A stretch of 47,611 bases of DNA from Deinococcus sp. (GTDB taxonomy: Bacteria > Deinococcota > Deinococci > Deinococcales > Deinococcaceae), in NCBI RefSeq assembly GCF_018260555.1, contig NZ_JAGLBB010000016.1, positions 1 to 47,611 of the forward strand, in the 5' to 3' direction. Of the stretch, positions 10,919-18,608 are shown piece after piece. Every line of letters starts with the position of its first letter. Position 1 is the first letter of the stretch. A program made the translations under genes and the position numbers. The notes under the pieces were generated by a model that did no database searches, was not told the origin of the DNA, and worked only from the letters and a program-made list of their open reading frames with translations.

Positions 10919-11076
10919 TTAGCAGAGCCTTCCAGCCCAGGGAAGACCCGGCCCGGACAGTCACCAGCCGGCACGGCGGGAATCTGCCGCGCCGGCCAGA
11001 GCCCAGGAGCACCGGGAAACGACCCCCAGCCTAGCCCACTACCCCGCCCGCAGCAGCCCAGCGTACAGGTCATCAA

Positions 11077-11094
11077 TTATACGGACTCCGGCTG
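11077..11094 (+). repeat. Solo end of the dispersed repeat
   Basis: TTA followed by TACGGACTCCGG matches the flanking triplet and left terminal inverted repeat of the family, but no interior or partner end follows. It lies in the 420-bp gap 10837-11256, which otherwise holds only the etf control region and a promoter for the next gene. Confidence 0.5.
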
Positions 11095-11198
11095 ACCAGT
11101 TCATAGCGCCTTTCGACCTGAGCGAGCACAAGTCAGGCGTACCCCTGAGCCTGGAGATGTCCACACCGCCTTTACGCGACCTTCAGGTCATCAAGTGG

Positions 11199-11227
11199 TT
11201 GGCTTTAAAAACGGCCTCACCTTAAAT
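11199..11227 (+). promoter_or_regulatory. Putative promoter of the outer-membrane protein gene
   Basis: TTGGCT (11199-11204) and TTAAAT (11222-11227) are separated by 17 bp and lie 30 bp before the ATG at 11257. Each box matches the sigma-70 type consensus at four of six positions, in a locally AT-rich stretch. Confidence 0.5.
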
Positions 11228-11256
11228 TCCAGTCAACTGTTTCAAGGAACCTTCTC

Positions 11257-11955
11257 ATGCTGGCAGACGAACCTACTCTCATGAAGAACCTGATGTCCGT
11301 CACCCTCCTCGCCATCGCTGCCAGCACTGCCACGGCCGGCGCGCAGTCCCTGCGCGGCGTCGAACTTGGCCTGACCGGCGGTTACGCCGGTGGCCTGAGC
11401 GGCGAAGCCTTCGTCCACGCCCCCAATGTCGTGGGTCCGGTCGGCGTGAAAGCCGGAGTGGCCGTGGCGCGCTCCGCCGACGCCATCAACGACAGCAGCA
11501 AGGACGCGCTGGGCACCACCTTCGCTGACCGCAAGACGAAAGACGGCTTCACCGAAAGTGGGAGCCAGACCGTCATCTCCCTGGACGGCACCTACAGCCT
11601 CGGCGAGGTCGCCCCGGGTGTCGATACGACCCTGTACGCCGGTGGCCGCTACGGCATGTTCCGCGCCACTGAAACGGCCAACGCCACCAGTTCGACCGCC
11701 TACAGCAGCAACTCCTTCGGGATCGGTGCCGGCGTCATGGCCAGCTACGCTCTGAGCGGCAACATCAGCCTCGTGGGCGACCTGGGCGTCGATCACTTCT
11801 TCAAGAGCGCCATCAACGTCGATGCGACCAACGCTGGCACCACCACCACCTTCAACTACCCCACCAGCGACGCCGACTACTCCTACAACGATGGCCGCTT
11901 CGTGCGCCCCGGCACCAACTTCAAGGCCCGCGTGGGCATCAAAGCCACCTTCTGA
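11257..11955 (+). CDS. Outer-membrane beta-barrel protein (porin-like superfamily)
   Basis: The ORF encodes 232 residues from ATG 11257, or 224 from ATG 11281. AAGGAAC six bases before 11257 supports the first start, while the signal peptide (MKNLMSVTLLAIAASTATAGAQS) fits the second, so the first start would give an unusual MLADEPTL prefix. The mature protein is glycine- and aromatic-rich with alternating strands: GVELGLTGGYAGGL, GVKAGVAVARS, TVISLDGTYSLGE, TTLYAGGRYGMF, FGIGAGVMASYAL, ISLVGDLGVDHFF, and a C-terminal FKARVGIKATF ending in Phe. This is the pattern of an eight-strand barrel and its terminal sorting residue. Ligand or role is unknown. The stop codon lies in a 17-bp tandem repeat that continues past the gene. 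Confidence 0.8.
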   Translation: MLADEPTLMKNLMSVTLLAIAASTATAGAQSLRGVELGLTGGYAGGLSGEAFVHAPNVVGPVGVKAGVAVARSADAINDSSKDALGTTFADRKTKDGFTESGSQTVISLDGTYSLGEVAPGVDTTLYAGGRYGMFRATETANATSSTAYSSNSFGIGAGVMASYALSGNISLVGDLGVDHFFKSAINVDATNAGTTTTFNYPTSDADYSYNDGRFVRPGTNFKARVGIKATF

Positions 11956-12028
11956 GCCGCGTCACCTTCTGAGCCACGCCGCCTTCTGAGCCGCGCCGCC
12001 TTCTAAGCTGCGCCACCTGCTGACCGGC
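11944..12028 (+). repeat. 17-bp tandem repeat, five units, spanning the stop codon
   Basis: Five 17-bp units at 11944, 11961, 11978, 11995 and 12012, each close to GCCGCCTTCTGAGCCGC. The first unit holds the gene's last codons and TGA. Because 17 is not a multiple of three, the next units place TGA, TGA, TAA and TGA in the other two frames and then repeat, giving stops in all three frames within 35 bp. Confidence 0.85.
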
Positions 12029-12046
12029 CCTCCCTGTGGGGGCCGG
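12024..12046. terminator. Hairpin between convergent genes
   Basis: CCGGCCC (12024-12030) pairs with GGGCCGG (12040-12046) around a short loop, followed by TGTCTGTTGTG. It lies between the barrel-protein gene and the convergent decarboxylase-like gene. Confidence 0.55.
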
Positions 12047-12061
12047 TGTCTGTTGTGTGGG

Positions 12062-12469
12062 TCAGCGGTTCAGGTGCTGCCTGAGCACCTCGAACGCCGC
12101 CACGGTGCGTGGGAAGCCCAGGTACGGAACGCACATCATAAGGGCGCCGCGGACCTCTGCTTCAGTGGCTCCGGCGTTCATGGCGCCGCGAATATGGGTG
12201 CGCAGCTCCGGGGGACTGCCCAGCGAGACGAGCAGGGCGCAGGCGATCAGCTCCTTGCTTTTCAGGTCCAGACCCGGCCGGTCGTACACGGTGTCGTACG
12301 CGAACTCCTGAATGTACCGGCCCAGGTCGGGGTCCAGGTCGTTCAGGCGTTCCTGAATGCGGCCCTGTTGCGAGCCGAAGATCACGTCACGGGCGTGGCG
12401 TGGCGTTTCCGGGGCGGGAGTCAGGACCGGCGCGTCTGTCGGGGTGGGCTCGCGGGTGGGATCACTCAT
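12062..12469 (-). CDS. Carboxymuconolactone decarboxylase (CMD/AhpD superfamily) protein
   Basis: A 135-residue protein with a disordered Pro/Thr-rich N-terminus (about 25 residues) and a single helical CMD domain. The core KSKELIACALLVSLGSP, PELRTHIRGAMNAGATEAEV and ALMMCVPYLGFPRTVAAFEV matches the PcaC-like branch. The CxxC pair of peroxidase-type AhpD members is absent, so thiol peroxidase activity is unlikely. Classical members decarboxylate gamma-carboxymuconolactone, but many single-domain homologues outside aromatic degradation clusters have no assigned substrate, and no such cluster is visible here. It is convergent with the barrel-protein gene and ends 16 bp from its terminator. Family assignment is good; reaction unknown. 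Confidence 0.8.
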   Translation of the reverse strand: MSDPTREPTPTDAPVLTPAPETPRHARDVIFGSQQGRIQERLNDLDPDLGRYIQEFAYDTVYDRPGLDLKSKELIACALLVSLGSPPELRTHIRGAMNAGATEAEVRGALMMCVPYLGFPRTVAAFEVLRQHLNR

Positions 12470-12791
12470 GCGCGCAGGGTAACGCGGGGCGCGCGGTGGG
12501 TGCCGTGGGTGCCAGCGTGCGTGCAGACGTGGTCAGAATGCCAGGCTGACCTGCTCGCTACAGTGGGTGGGTGCCGCTTCGCTGCTCAGATCGTAAGGTT
12601 TCACCTGCCGGACGGTGGGTGGGGCGCGTAGTCTACACTCAGGCTGTCCACCAGGCACCGAGCGTTCTGGCCAGTTTCGGCAGTTCGTTGTTCCCGATTC
12701 AGTCGTTCACCCAGCGCCGCTGTTTCAGCGTTTCCCGGCCTGTCCGTGACGGGCCCGTGATGGTAGCGCTTCCCGCCCCTGGGGGTCACCC
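12470..12791 (+). promoter_or_regulatory. Intergenic region upstream of the Clp ATPase gene
   Basis: A 322-bp gap between divergent genes. The best promoter-like element is TACACT at 12634-12639, without a convincing -35 box. I saw no CIRCE or other known heat-shock operator. The Shine-Dalgarno before ATG 12792 is weak (GGGGG). Confidence 0.35.
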
Positions 12792-15032
12792 ATGAACAGA
12801 TACGACGACCGCGCCCGACTCGTGTTCCATTACGCCCGCGAGGAAGGCAACCGCCTGGGTCACGCGATGGTCGGCCCGGAACACCTGCTCCTGGGCCTGA
12901 TGCGCGAGGGCGGTACTGCCGCCAGCATTCTCGGAGAATTCGGTGCTTCGCTCGACGGCCTGCGCCGCCGCGTGGAGGAAATCATCGGCCGTGGCGAGGG
13001 CAACCGCCTGAATGACGCGCCCAGCATCACGCCCCGCGCCCGGCGCGTCATGGAACTGGCGTCCAGCGAGGCCCGCAGCCTGGGCGCGCAGGTGACCAGT
13101 ACCGAGCACATCCTGCTGGGCATCATCCGCGAGGGTGACGGCGTGGCCTTCCGCATCCTTCAGGAACTCACCAAGGACGTGGATACCATCCGCTGGCGCA
13201 TCCTGGCGCAGGGCGAGGGCACGGCCAGCAAACCGGCCAAGCCGGTCGCCACGCCCTTCCTGGACGAGTACGGCCGCGACCTGACCAGGTGGGCGCGTGA
13301 GGGGAAGCTCGACCCCGTGATCGGCCGCAGCGAGGAAATTCGCCGCGTCACGCAGATCCTGACCCGCCGCACCAAGAACAACCCCGTCCTGATCGGCGAT
13401 CCGGGTGTCGGGAAGACCGCCATCGTGGAGGGTCTGGCGCTTGCCATTCACGAGAAGCGCACCCCACCGAACCTGCATGACGTGCGCCTCGTGAGCCTGG
13501 ACCTGAGCGGCGTCGTGGCGGGAACGAAGTACCGGGGAGAGTTCGAGGAACGCCTGCGGCAGATCATCGAGGAACTGCGCAACGCCAAGGTCATGGCCTT
13601 CATCGACGAACTGCACACGCTGGTCGGGGCGGGCGGAGCCGAGGGCACACTGGACGCCGCGAACATCCTCAAGCCCGCCCTCAGCCGCGGTGAGATTCAG
13701 GTGATCGGCGCGACCACCACCGGCGAGTACCACCGGTACATCGAGAAGGACGCCGCCCTCGAGCGCCGCTTCCAGCCGGTGATCGTGCTGGAACCCAGTC
13801 CCGCCGAGACGTTGCAGATCCTGCGCGGCCTGAAACCCAAGTACGAGGAGCACCACGGCGTGCAGATCCCGGAAGCGGCGCTGGAACTCGCCGTTCGCAT
13901 CGGTGAGCGCAGCCTGCCGGGCCGGAACTTCCCGGACAAGGCCATCGACCTGATCGACGAGGCCGCCAGCCGCGTGCGCCTGAACATGAGTGTGGGCCTG
14001 CCCGTCGCGGAAACCGAGGACGGTGAACCGTACGTGACGCGCGAGGACATCGAGAGCGTCATCAATTCCATGGGCGGCATCTACTCCGAGGAGACGGCCG
14101 CGCAACTCGGTGACCTGGAAGGGACCCTGAGAGACCAGGTGTACGGCCAGCCGGACGCCATCCGCGCGCTGTCCAGTGCGCTGCGCCGCGCCCGCGTGGG
14201 CCTGGGCGGCCGCACCCGCGTCGCCGCGAGCTTCCTGTTCGTGGGGCCCAGCGGGGTCGGCAAGACCCATCTGGCCAAGGCGCTGGCCCGCAGCCTGTTC
14301 GGCAGCGAACGCAGCCTGATCCGCATGGACATGAGCGAATTCCAGGAGAGCCACTCGGTCAGCAAACTGATCGGGTCGCCCCCCGGGTACGTGGGCTACG
14401 AGCAGGGCGGCCGCCTGACCGAAGCGGTGCGCCGCCAACCGTTCAGCGTGATTCTGCTCGACGAGATCGAAAAGGCCCACCCGGACGTGTACAACACCTT
14501 CCTTCAGGTGCTCGACGACGGCCGCCTGACCGACGGGCTGGGCCGCACCGTGGACTTCCGGCGCACCATCCTGATCATGACCAGCAACACGGGCTTCAAC
14601 GTGACGCCCACCGTGGGCTTCAGCCCGGTCACGCCGGACAGCAACGCCCCGCTGCGCAACATCTTCACGCCAGAATTCCTGGACCGCCTCGACGAGGTCA
14701 TCCGCTTCAAGAGCCTGGGCGAGGAAGAACTCGTGCGCGTCGCGCAGCAACTCATGGGCGAGATGACCGAGGAACTCGCCAGCCGCGAGCTGCGCGTCAC
14801 GTTCGACCCGGCCATCGCCGCGTGGCTGGTCACGAAACTCAAGGCCCGCAGCCCCAAGCACGCCGTCGGCAGCAGTCGGCAGCTGCGCACCCTGGTCCGC
14901 GAGGAGATCGAGGACCCCCTGGCCCTGGAACTCATGGCCAACCACGGCGAGGAACTGCGCGTCGTGCTGGGCGACGGCGGCCTTCAGTTCGAGAAGGGTG
15001 AGGAAGCCGCCTCCCGCCAGATCCTGGCCTGA
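12792..15032 (+). CDS. clpC: ClpC/ClpA-type Hsp100 ATPase, unfoldase of the Clp protease
   Basis: A 746-residue Hsp100 protein with two N-terminal Clp repeats (about 1-75 and 77-150; GHAMVGPEHLLLGLMREG and AQVTSTEHILLGIIREG) and two AAA+ modules. Module 1 has Walker A GDPGVGKT and Walker B MAFIDELHTL. Module 2 has Walker A GPSGVGKT and Walker B ILLDEIEKAHPDVYN. The VGF in the loop after MTSNTGFNVTPT resembles the LGF/IGF tripeptide that docks on ClpP. There is no UVR-type middle domain, so it is shorter than Firmicutes ClpC. Its role is to unfold proteins for ClpP, likely in stress protein quality control. Its TGA stop (15030-15032) is the flanking triplet of a truncated dispersed repeat. Confidence 0.93.
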   Translation: MNRYDDRARLVFHYAREEGNRLGHAMVGPEHLLLGLMREGGTAASILGEFGASLDGLRRRVEEIIGRGEGNRLNDAPSITPRARRVMELASSEARSLGAQVTSTEHILLGIIREGDGVAFRILQELTKDVDTIRWRILAQGEGTASKPAKPVATPFLDEYGRDLTRWAREGKLDPVIGRSEEIRRVTQILTRRTKNNPVLIGDPGVGKTAIVEGLALAIHEKRTPPNLHDVRLVSLDLSGVVAGTKYRGEFEERLRQIIEELRNAKVMAFIDELHTLVGAGGAEGTLDAANILKPALSRGEIQVIGATTTGEYHRYIEKDAALERRFQPVIVLEPSPAETLQILRGLKPKYEEHHGVQIPEAALELAVRIGERSLPGRNFPDKAIDLIDEAASRVRLNMSVGLPVAETEDGEPYVTREDIESVINSMGGIYSEETAAQLGDLEGTLRDQVYGQPDAIRALSSALRRARVGLGGRTRVAASFLFVGPSGVGKTHLAKALARSLFGSERSLIRMDMSEFQESHSVSKLIGSPPGYVGYEQGGRLTEAVRRQPFSVILLDEIEKAHPDVYNTFLQVLDDGRLTDGLGRTVDFRRTILIMTSNTGFNVTPTVGFSPVTPDSNAPLRNIFTPEFLDRLDEVIRFKSLGEEELVRVAQQLMGEMTEELASRELRVTFDPAIAAWLVTKLKARSPKHAVGSSRQLRTLVREEIEDPLALELMANHGEELRVVLGDGGLQFEKGEEAASRQILA

Positions 15033-15100
15033 TACGGATTCCCGTTGCTTCGGTGCAATTCCGAATCAATTCGAGCGGATGCGAGCGGGAACAAGGTGTG
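15030..15100 (+). repeat. Dispersed MITE-like repeat, copy 5 (left half only)
   Basis: It starts with TGA (15030-15032, the Clp ATPase stop codon) and TACGGATTCCCG, includes the left module and GAGCGGATGCGAG, then diverges after about 15098 where GGAACAAGG replaces the expected interior. The right end is missing. Confidence 0.75.
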
Positions 15101-15120
15101 GACTCTGCGATGTAGTGTTC

Positions 15121-15170
15121 TGATACAGGCTCCGCTTGGATGGTTGTTGCCAGCCCAACCGGAGCCTGTA
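15121..15170 (+). repeat. Short inverted-repeat element with related ends
   Basis: TGA (15121-15123) is followed by TACAGGCTCCG (15124-15134), whose exact complement CGGAGCCTGTA is at 15160-15170. The stem extends further inward with one mismatch. The ends resemble the family's TACGGATTCCG in form but differ in sequence. It may be a related mini-element or the Clp gene's terminator hairpin. Confidence 0.55.
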
Positions 15171-15186
15171 CTGGATGTTCGTTTTG

Positions 15187-15326
15187 TCATACGGATTCCG
15201 GTTGATTCGCTACAATTCCGAATCAATCCGAGCGGATGCGAGTGGGAATAGCAGACGGATTGGGCGGTATAAAGCCGCAGGCGGCGCTTTTCCGACTGTG
15301 GCGCAGTGGAGCGGCAGTCCGTATCA
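15187..15326 (+). repeat. Dispersed MITE-like repeat, copy 6 (full length)
   Basis: TCA (15187-15189), TACGGATTCCG, left stem module, GCCG-CAGG-CGGC hairpin with GCTTTTCC, right end GCAGTCCGTA, TCA (15324-15326). Both flanking triplets agree. The gap 15033-15487 is almost wholly made of repeat copies 5 and 6 and the inverted repeat between them. Confidence 0.88.
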
Positions 15327-15487
15327 GGCGTCCTTTTCTATCTGCCTGCCCGGTCCTTCTGGCCTTCTGCGGGTCCCTTCCTGGCCGCTGTTGACCGGGT
15401 CTCGCCTTCCGTCTGGCTTTCCCGGCGCGGCCGGACGGACGCGCAGGCTGACCCGCGTTACGCTCGGGACCGCTCCGGGCGGTTAGC

Positions 15488-15770
15488 ATGGCGGTCATGA
15501 CGAAAAGTATTTCCGATTTTCAGGATGAACAGGGCCGCGTCACCGGGTGGCCCAGCGACCGCCGCCGCGCGCACCAGCTGGCCATCCTCGACTACCTGAC
15601 CGGCCTGTTCGAGCCCGGCGTGTCCTACGACCAGGGGCAGATCGAGCAGGTGCTGGCCGACCACAGCACCCTGGAGGACCCCAGCTTCCTGCTGACCGAA
15701 CTGGTGGACAGCGATTACCTCGCCACAGAGGACGGCATGTACTGGCGTGCCGACGGTCGCCCCGGCGCGC

Positions 15771-15778
<8 letters not shown>
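15488..15778 (+). CDS. DUF2087 domain protein
   Basis: A 96-residue protein with the DUF2087 pattern: RVTGWPSDRRRAHQLAILDYL, then FEPGVSYDQGQIEQVLADHS, LLTELVDSDYLATEDGMYWRA. The domain looks like a winged-helix module and is often found at the C-terminus of ArsR-type regulators, but here it is alone, so DNA or protein binding is only inferred. Starts at ATG 15488 and ATG 15497 are both possible. The end of the gene overlaps the start of radA (GTG 15771 lies inside its last codons), so the two are translationally coupled. Its role next to radA is unknown. Confidence 0.75.
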
Positions 15779-17165
<1,387 letters not shown>

Positions 17166-17181
17166 GCGCGTACCGGACGGT

Positions 17182-17703
17182 ATGAACACTGCCGTTCCGG
17201 TCGCCCCTGCCGTTTCGCCCATCTGGTTCCGGGCGCTGGTGTGGCTGGTGCCCCTGATGCTCATTCTACCCACCTGGCTCCCGGACGATGTGCAGACCGG
17301 GCGACCCCTCCCGCTCGGCGGGAAGATCGCCTTCACCCTGCTGGGCGTGGGGCTGGGGGCGCTGTTCGCGCAGGTTCCGCGCCGACTGGCATACACCCTG
17401 ACCGACACGGGCCTGCGCGTCAGCCGCTTTTCCGGAACGTTCGAGTGGCCGTACCGGGAACTGCGCGTGCGCCGCACCGACGGCGGGCTGGGCCTGAAGG
17501 TGGGCGGTGTGGGCCTGCCCGGCTACTACAGCGGCAACTACACTTTCACCGGCCCCGCCTACCGCAGCGTGCAGGCCATCGCGTCGAACACGCGCGGCGG
17601 CCTGATTGTCGAGCGGGGCGGCACACCGTACTACCTGACGCCCGCCGACCCGCGCGCCTTCGCGCAGGCTCTCGCAGCTCGGGGCGTGCCCGTACTCGAC
17701 TGA
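17182..17703 (+). CDS. Membrane protein with a bacterial PH-like domain
   Basis: A 173-residue protein starting at ATG 17182. Two hydrophobic helices (about residues 15-35 and 48-66) precede a beta-rich domain beginning YTLTDTGLRVSRFSGTFEWPY and ending GGLIVERGGTPYYLTPADP, the pattern of bacterial PH-like domains found in two-helix membrane proteins. The final segment, DPRAFAQALAARGV, fits the closing helix of this fold. Such proteins have no defined enzymatic role. It lies 16 bp after radA and is probably co-transcribed, but no functional link is evident. The start upstream at 17134 would overlap radA and adds only a low-complexity Arg/Gly segment. Confidence 0.7.
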   Translation: MNTAVPVAPAVSPIWFRALVWLVPLMLILPTWLPDDVQTGRPLPLGGKIAFTLLGVGLGALFAQVPRRLAYTLTDTGLRVSRFSGTFEWPYRELRVRRTDGGLGLKVGGVGLPGYYSGNYTFTGPAYRSVQAIASNTRGGLIVERGGTPYYLTPADPRAFAQALAARGVPVLD

Positions 17704-17731
17704 TCAGTGGTGCCGACCGGTTCAAGCGGCT

Positions 17732-17862
17732 TTAAGTACACTGCGTTTATCTTGTCGATAAACCGCGCGGAGCGCGGAGCAGAAGGAAAGTACGTTGGAG
17801 CGGGAATGGAGAGGTTCCGGTGCTTTCCCGGCATGGCGCCATGTGAGCTTCAACGTACTTAA
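17732..17862. repeat. 131-bp element bounded by TTAAGTAC/GTACTTAA
   Basis: The inverted ends TTAAGTAC (17732-17739) and GTACTTAA (17855-17862), with partial agreement two bases further in (TG/CA), bound a segment with internal hairpins (GTTTATC-TTGTC-GATAAAC at about 17744-17762) and a repeated GCGCGGA. It is unlike its neighbours in base composition and is not one of the TACGGA repeats. It could be a different MITE or a structured RNA. With repeat copy 7 it fills the gap 17704-18033. Confidence 0.5.
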
Positions 17863-17896
17863 TACCGAGACGCAGCGGCCTGGACGGATGTTCCTG

Positions 17897-18036
17897 TCAT
17901 AAGGACCCGAATTGATTCGGTGCAGTCCCGGATCAATCCGAGCGGATGCGAGTAGGACCAGCATCCGGATTGCGCAACATGGAGCCGCAGGCGGCGCTTT
18001 TCCGACTGTGGTGGAATGCAGCGGCAGTCCGTATCA
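17897..18036 (+). repeat. Dispersed MITE-like repeat, copy 7 (full length)
   Basis: TCA (17897-17899), a slightly degenerate left end TAAGGACCCG, left stem module, GCCG-CAGG-CGGC hairpin, right end GCAGTCCGTA, TCA (18034-18036). The right TCA is the stop codon (TGA on the minus strand) of the thioredoxin-like gene. Confidence 0.88.
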
Positions 18037-18417
18037 CTCCAGCATGCCACCAAAATCGCCTTCCCAGGCGTTCAGAATCCGTCCCTCGTGTACCAGCAGC
18101 ACCGTCGGGTAAGCGCTGAGCTTCAGCTCGCGCGAGAAGCGGGTGGCCGCCTCGCCCTGCCACGCGCTCAGGCCGCCCGGCGCGGGCGAGCTCACGTCCT
18201 CGGCGTTCACGGCCCGTACGGGCAGGCCGCTGTCCAGCACCGCCTGCCACAGCGGCCCCAGGTCGCCGCAGTCATGGCTGTACACGACCACCACTTCACG
18301 CGCGGCTGGCGCCCATGGGTGGGCGGGCAGCACCTCGCCCAGGCGCACGCGGGCGTCGGCAGACGAGACGCCCAGCGCCAGCAGCAGCGACATGAACGGG
18401 GCGCGCCGCAGTCTCAT
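18034..18417 (-). CDS. Small exported thioredoxin-like protein
   Basis: A 127-residue protein from ATG 18417 (the ORF stays open to 18450, but the inner Met gives the proper signal peptide MRLRRAPFMSLLLALGVSSADA). The mature part has a thioredoxin-like layout: a strand REVVVVYSHDCGDLGPLW where CxxC is expected, then PVRAVNAEDV, and a cis-Pro-like LKLSAYPTVLLVHEGRILNAWEG. Only one cysteine is present at the active site (CGDL), so a classical dithiol cycle is unlikely; a structural or single-Cys role is possible. Its stop codon TGA is the right flanking triplet of repeat copy 7, so transcription leaving the gene enters the repeat at once. The fold call is moderately sure. Confidence 0.65.
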   Translation of the reverse strand: MRLRRAPFMSLLLALGVSSADARVRLGEVLPAHPWAPAAREVVVVYSHDCGDLGPLWQAVLDSGLPVRAVNAEDVSSPAPGGLSAWQGEAATRFSRELKLSAYPTVLLVHEGRILNAWEGDFGGMLE

Positions 18418-18553
18418 ACCGACTCCGGTGCACTGGTGTGCGAAAACCAAAGGATGGGCACAACCGGTTCAGGCGGGGGAGCGGCAACTGCAATCCGGTT
18501 CATGACCGTCATCATGCGCCGCCCAGCACGACCGGCGCGTGACGGACCCATGA

Positions 18554-18586
18554 GAAGGCCCACGGCGAACCGTGGGGCGGACCTTC
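18554..18586 (-). terminator. Terminator of the penicillin-binding protein gene
   Basis: CCCACGG (18559-18565) pairs with CCGTGGG (18570-18576) around the tetraloop CGAA, with outer GAAGG and CCTTC arms. On the minus strand the stem is followed by CTTCTCATGG. It lies about 23 bp past the stop of the gene at 18609. Confidence 0.7.
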
Positions 18587-18608
18587 ATGGGAGCTGGTGA
18601 TCCCCGCG

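Noticed and set aside
12786..14945. A 719-residue ORF antisense to clpC
   Set aside because: Shadow of the ClpC frame, with no recognisable motif and compositional bias typical of antisense frames.
18414..18430. Another repeat end (TCA-TACCGACTCCGG) at the thioredoxin-like gene's start
   Set aside because: It resembles a left end but has a mismatch in the core and no interior or partner, and it overlaps the start codon; chance similarity cannot be excluded.
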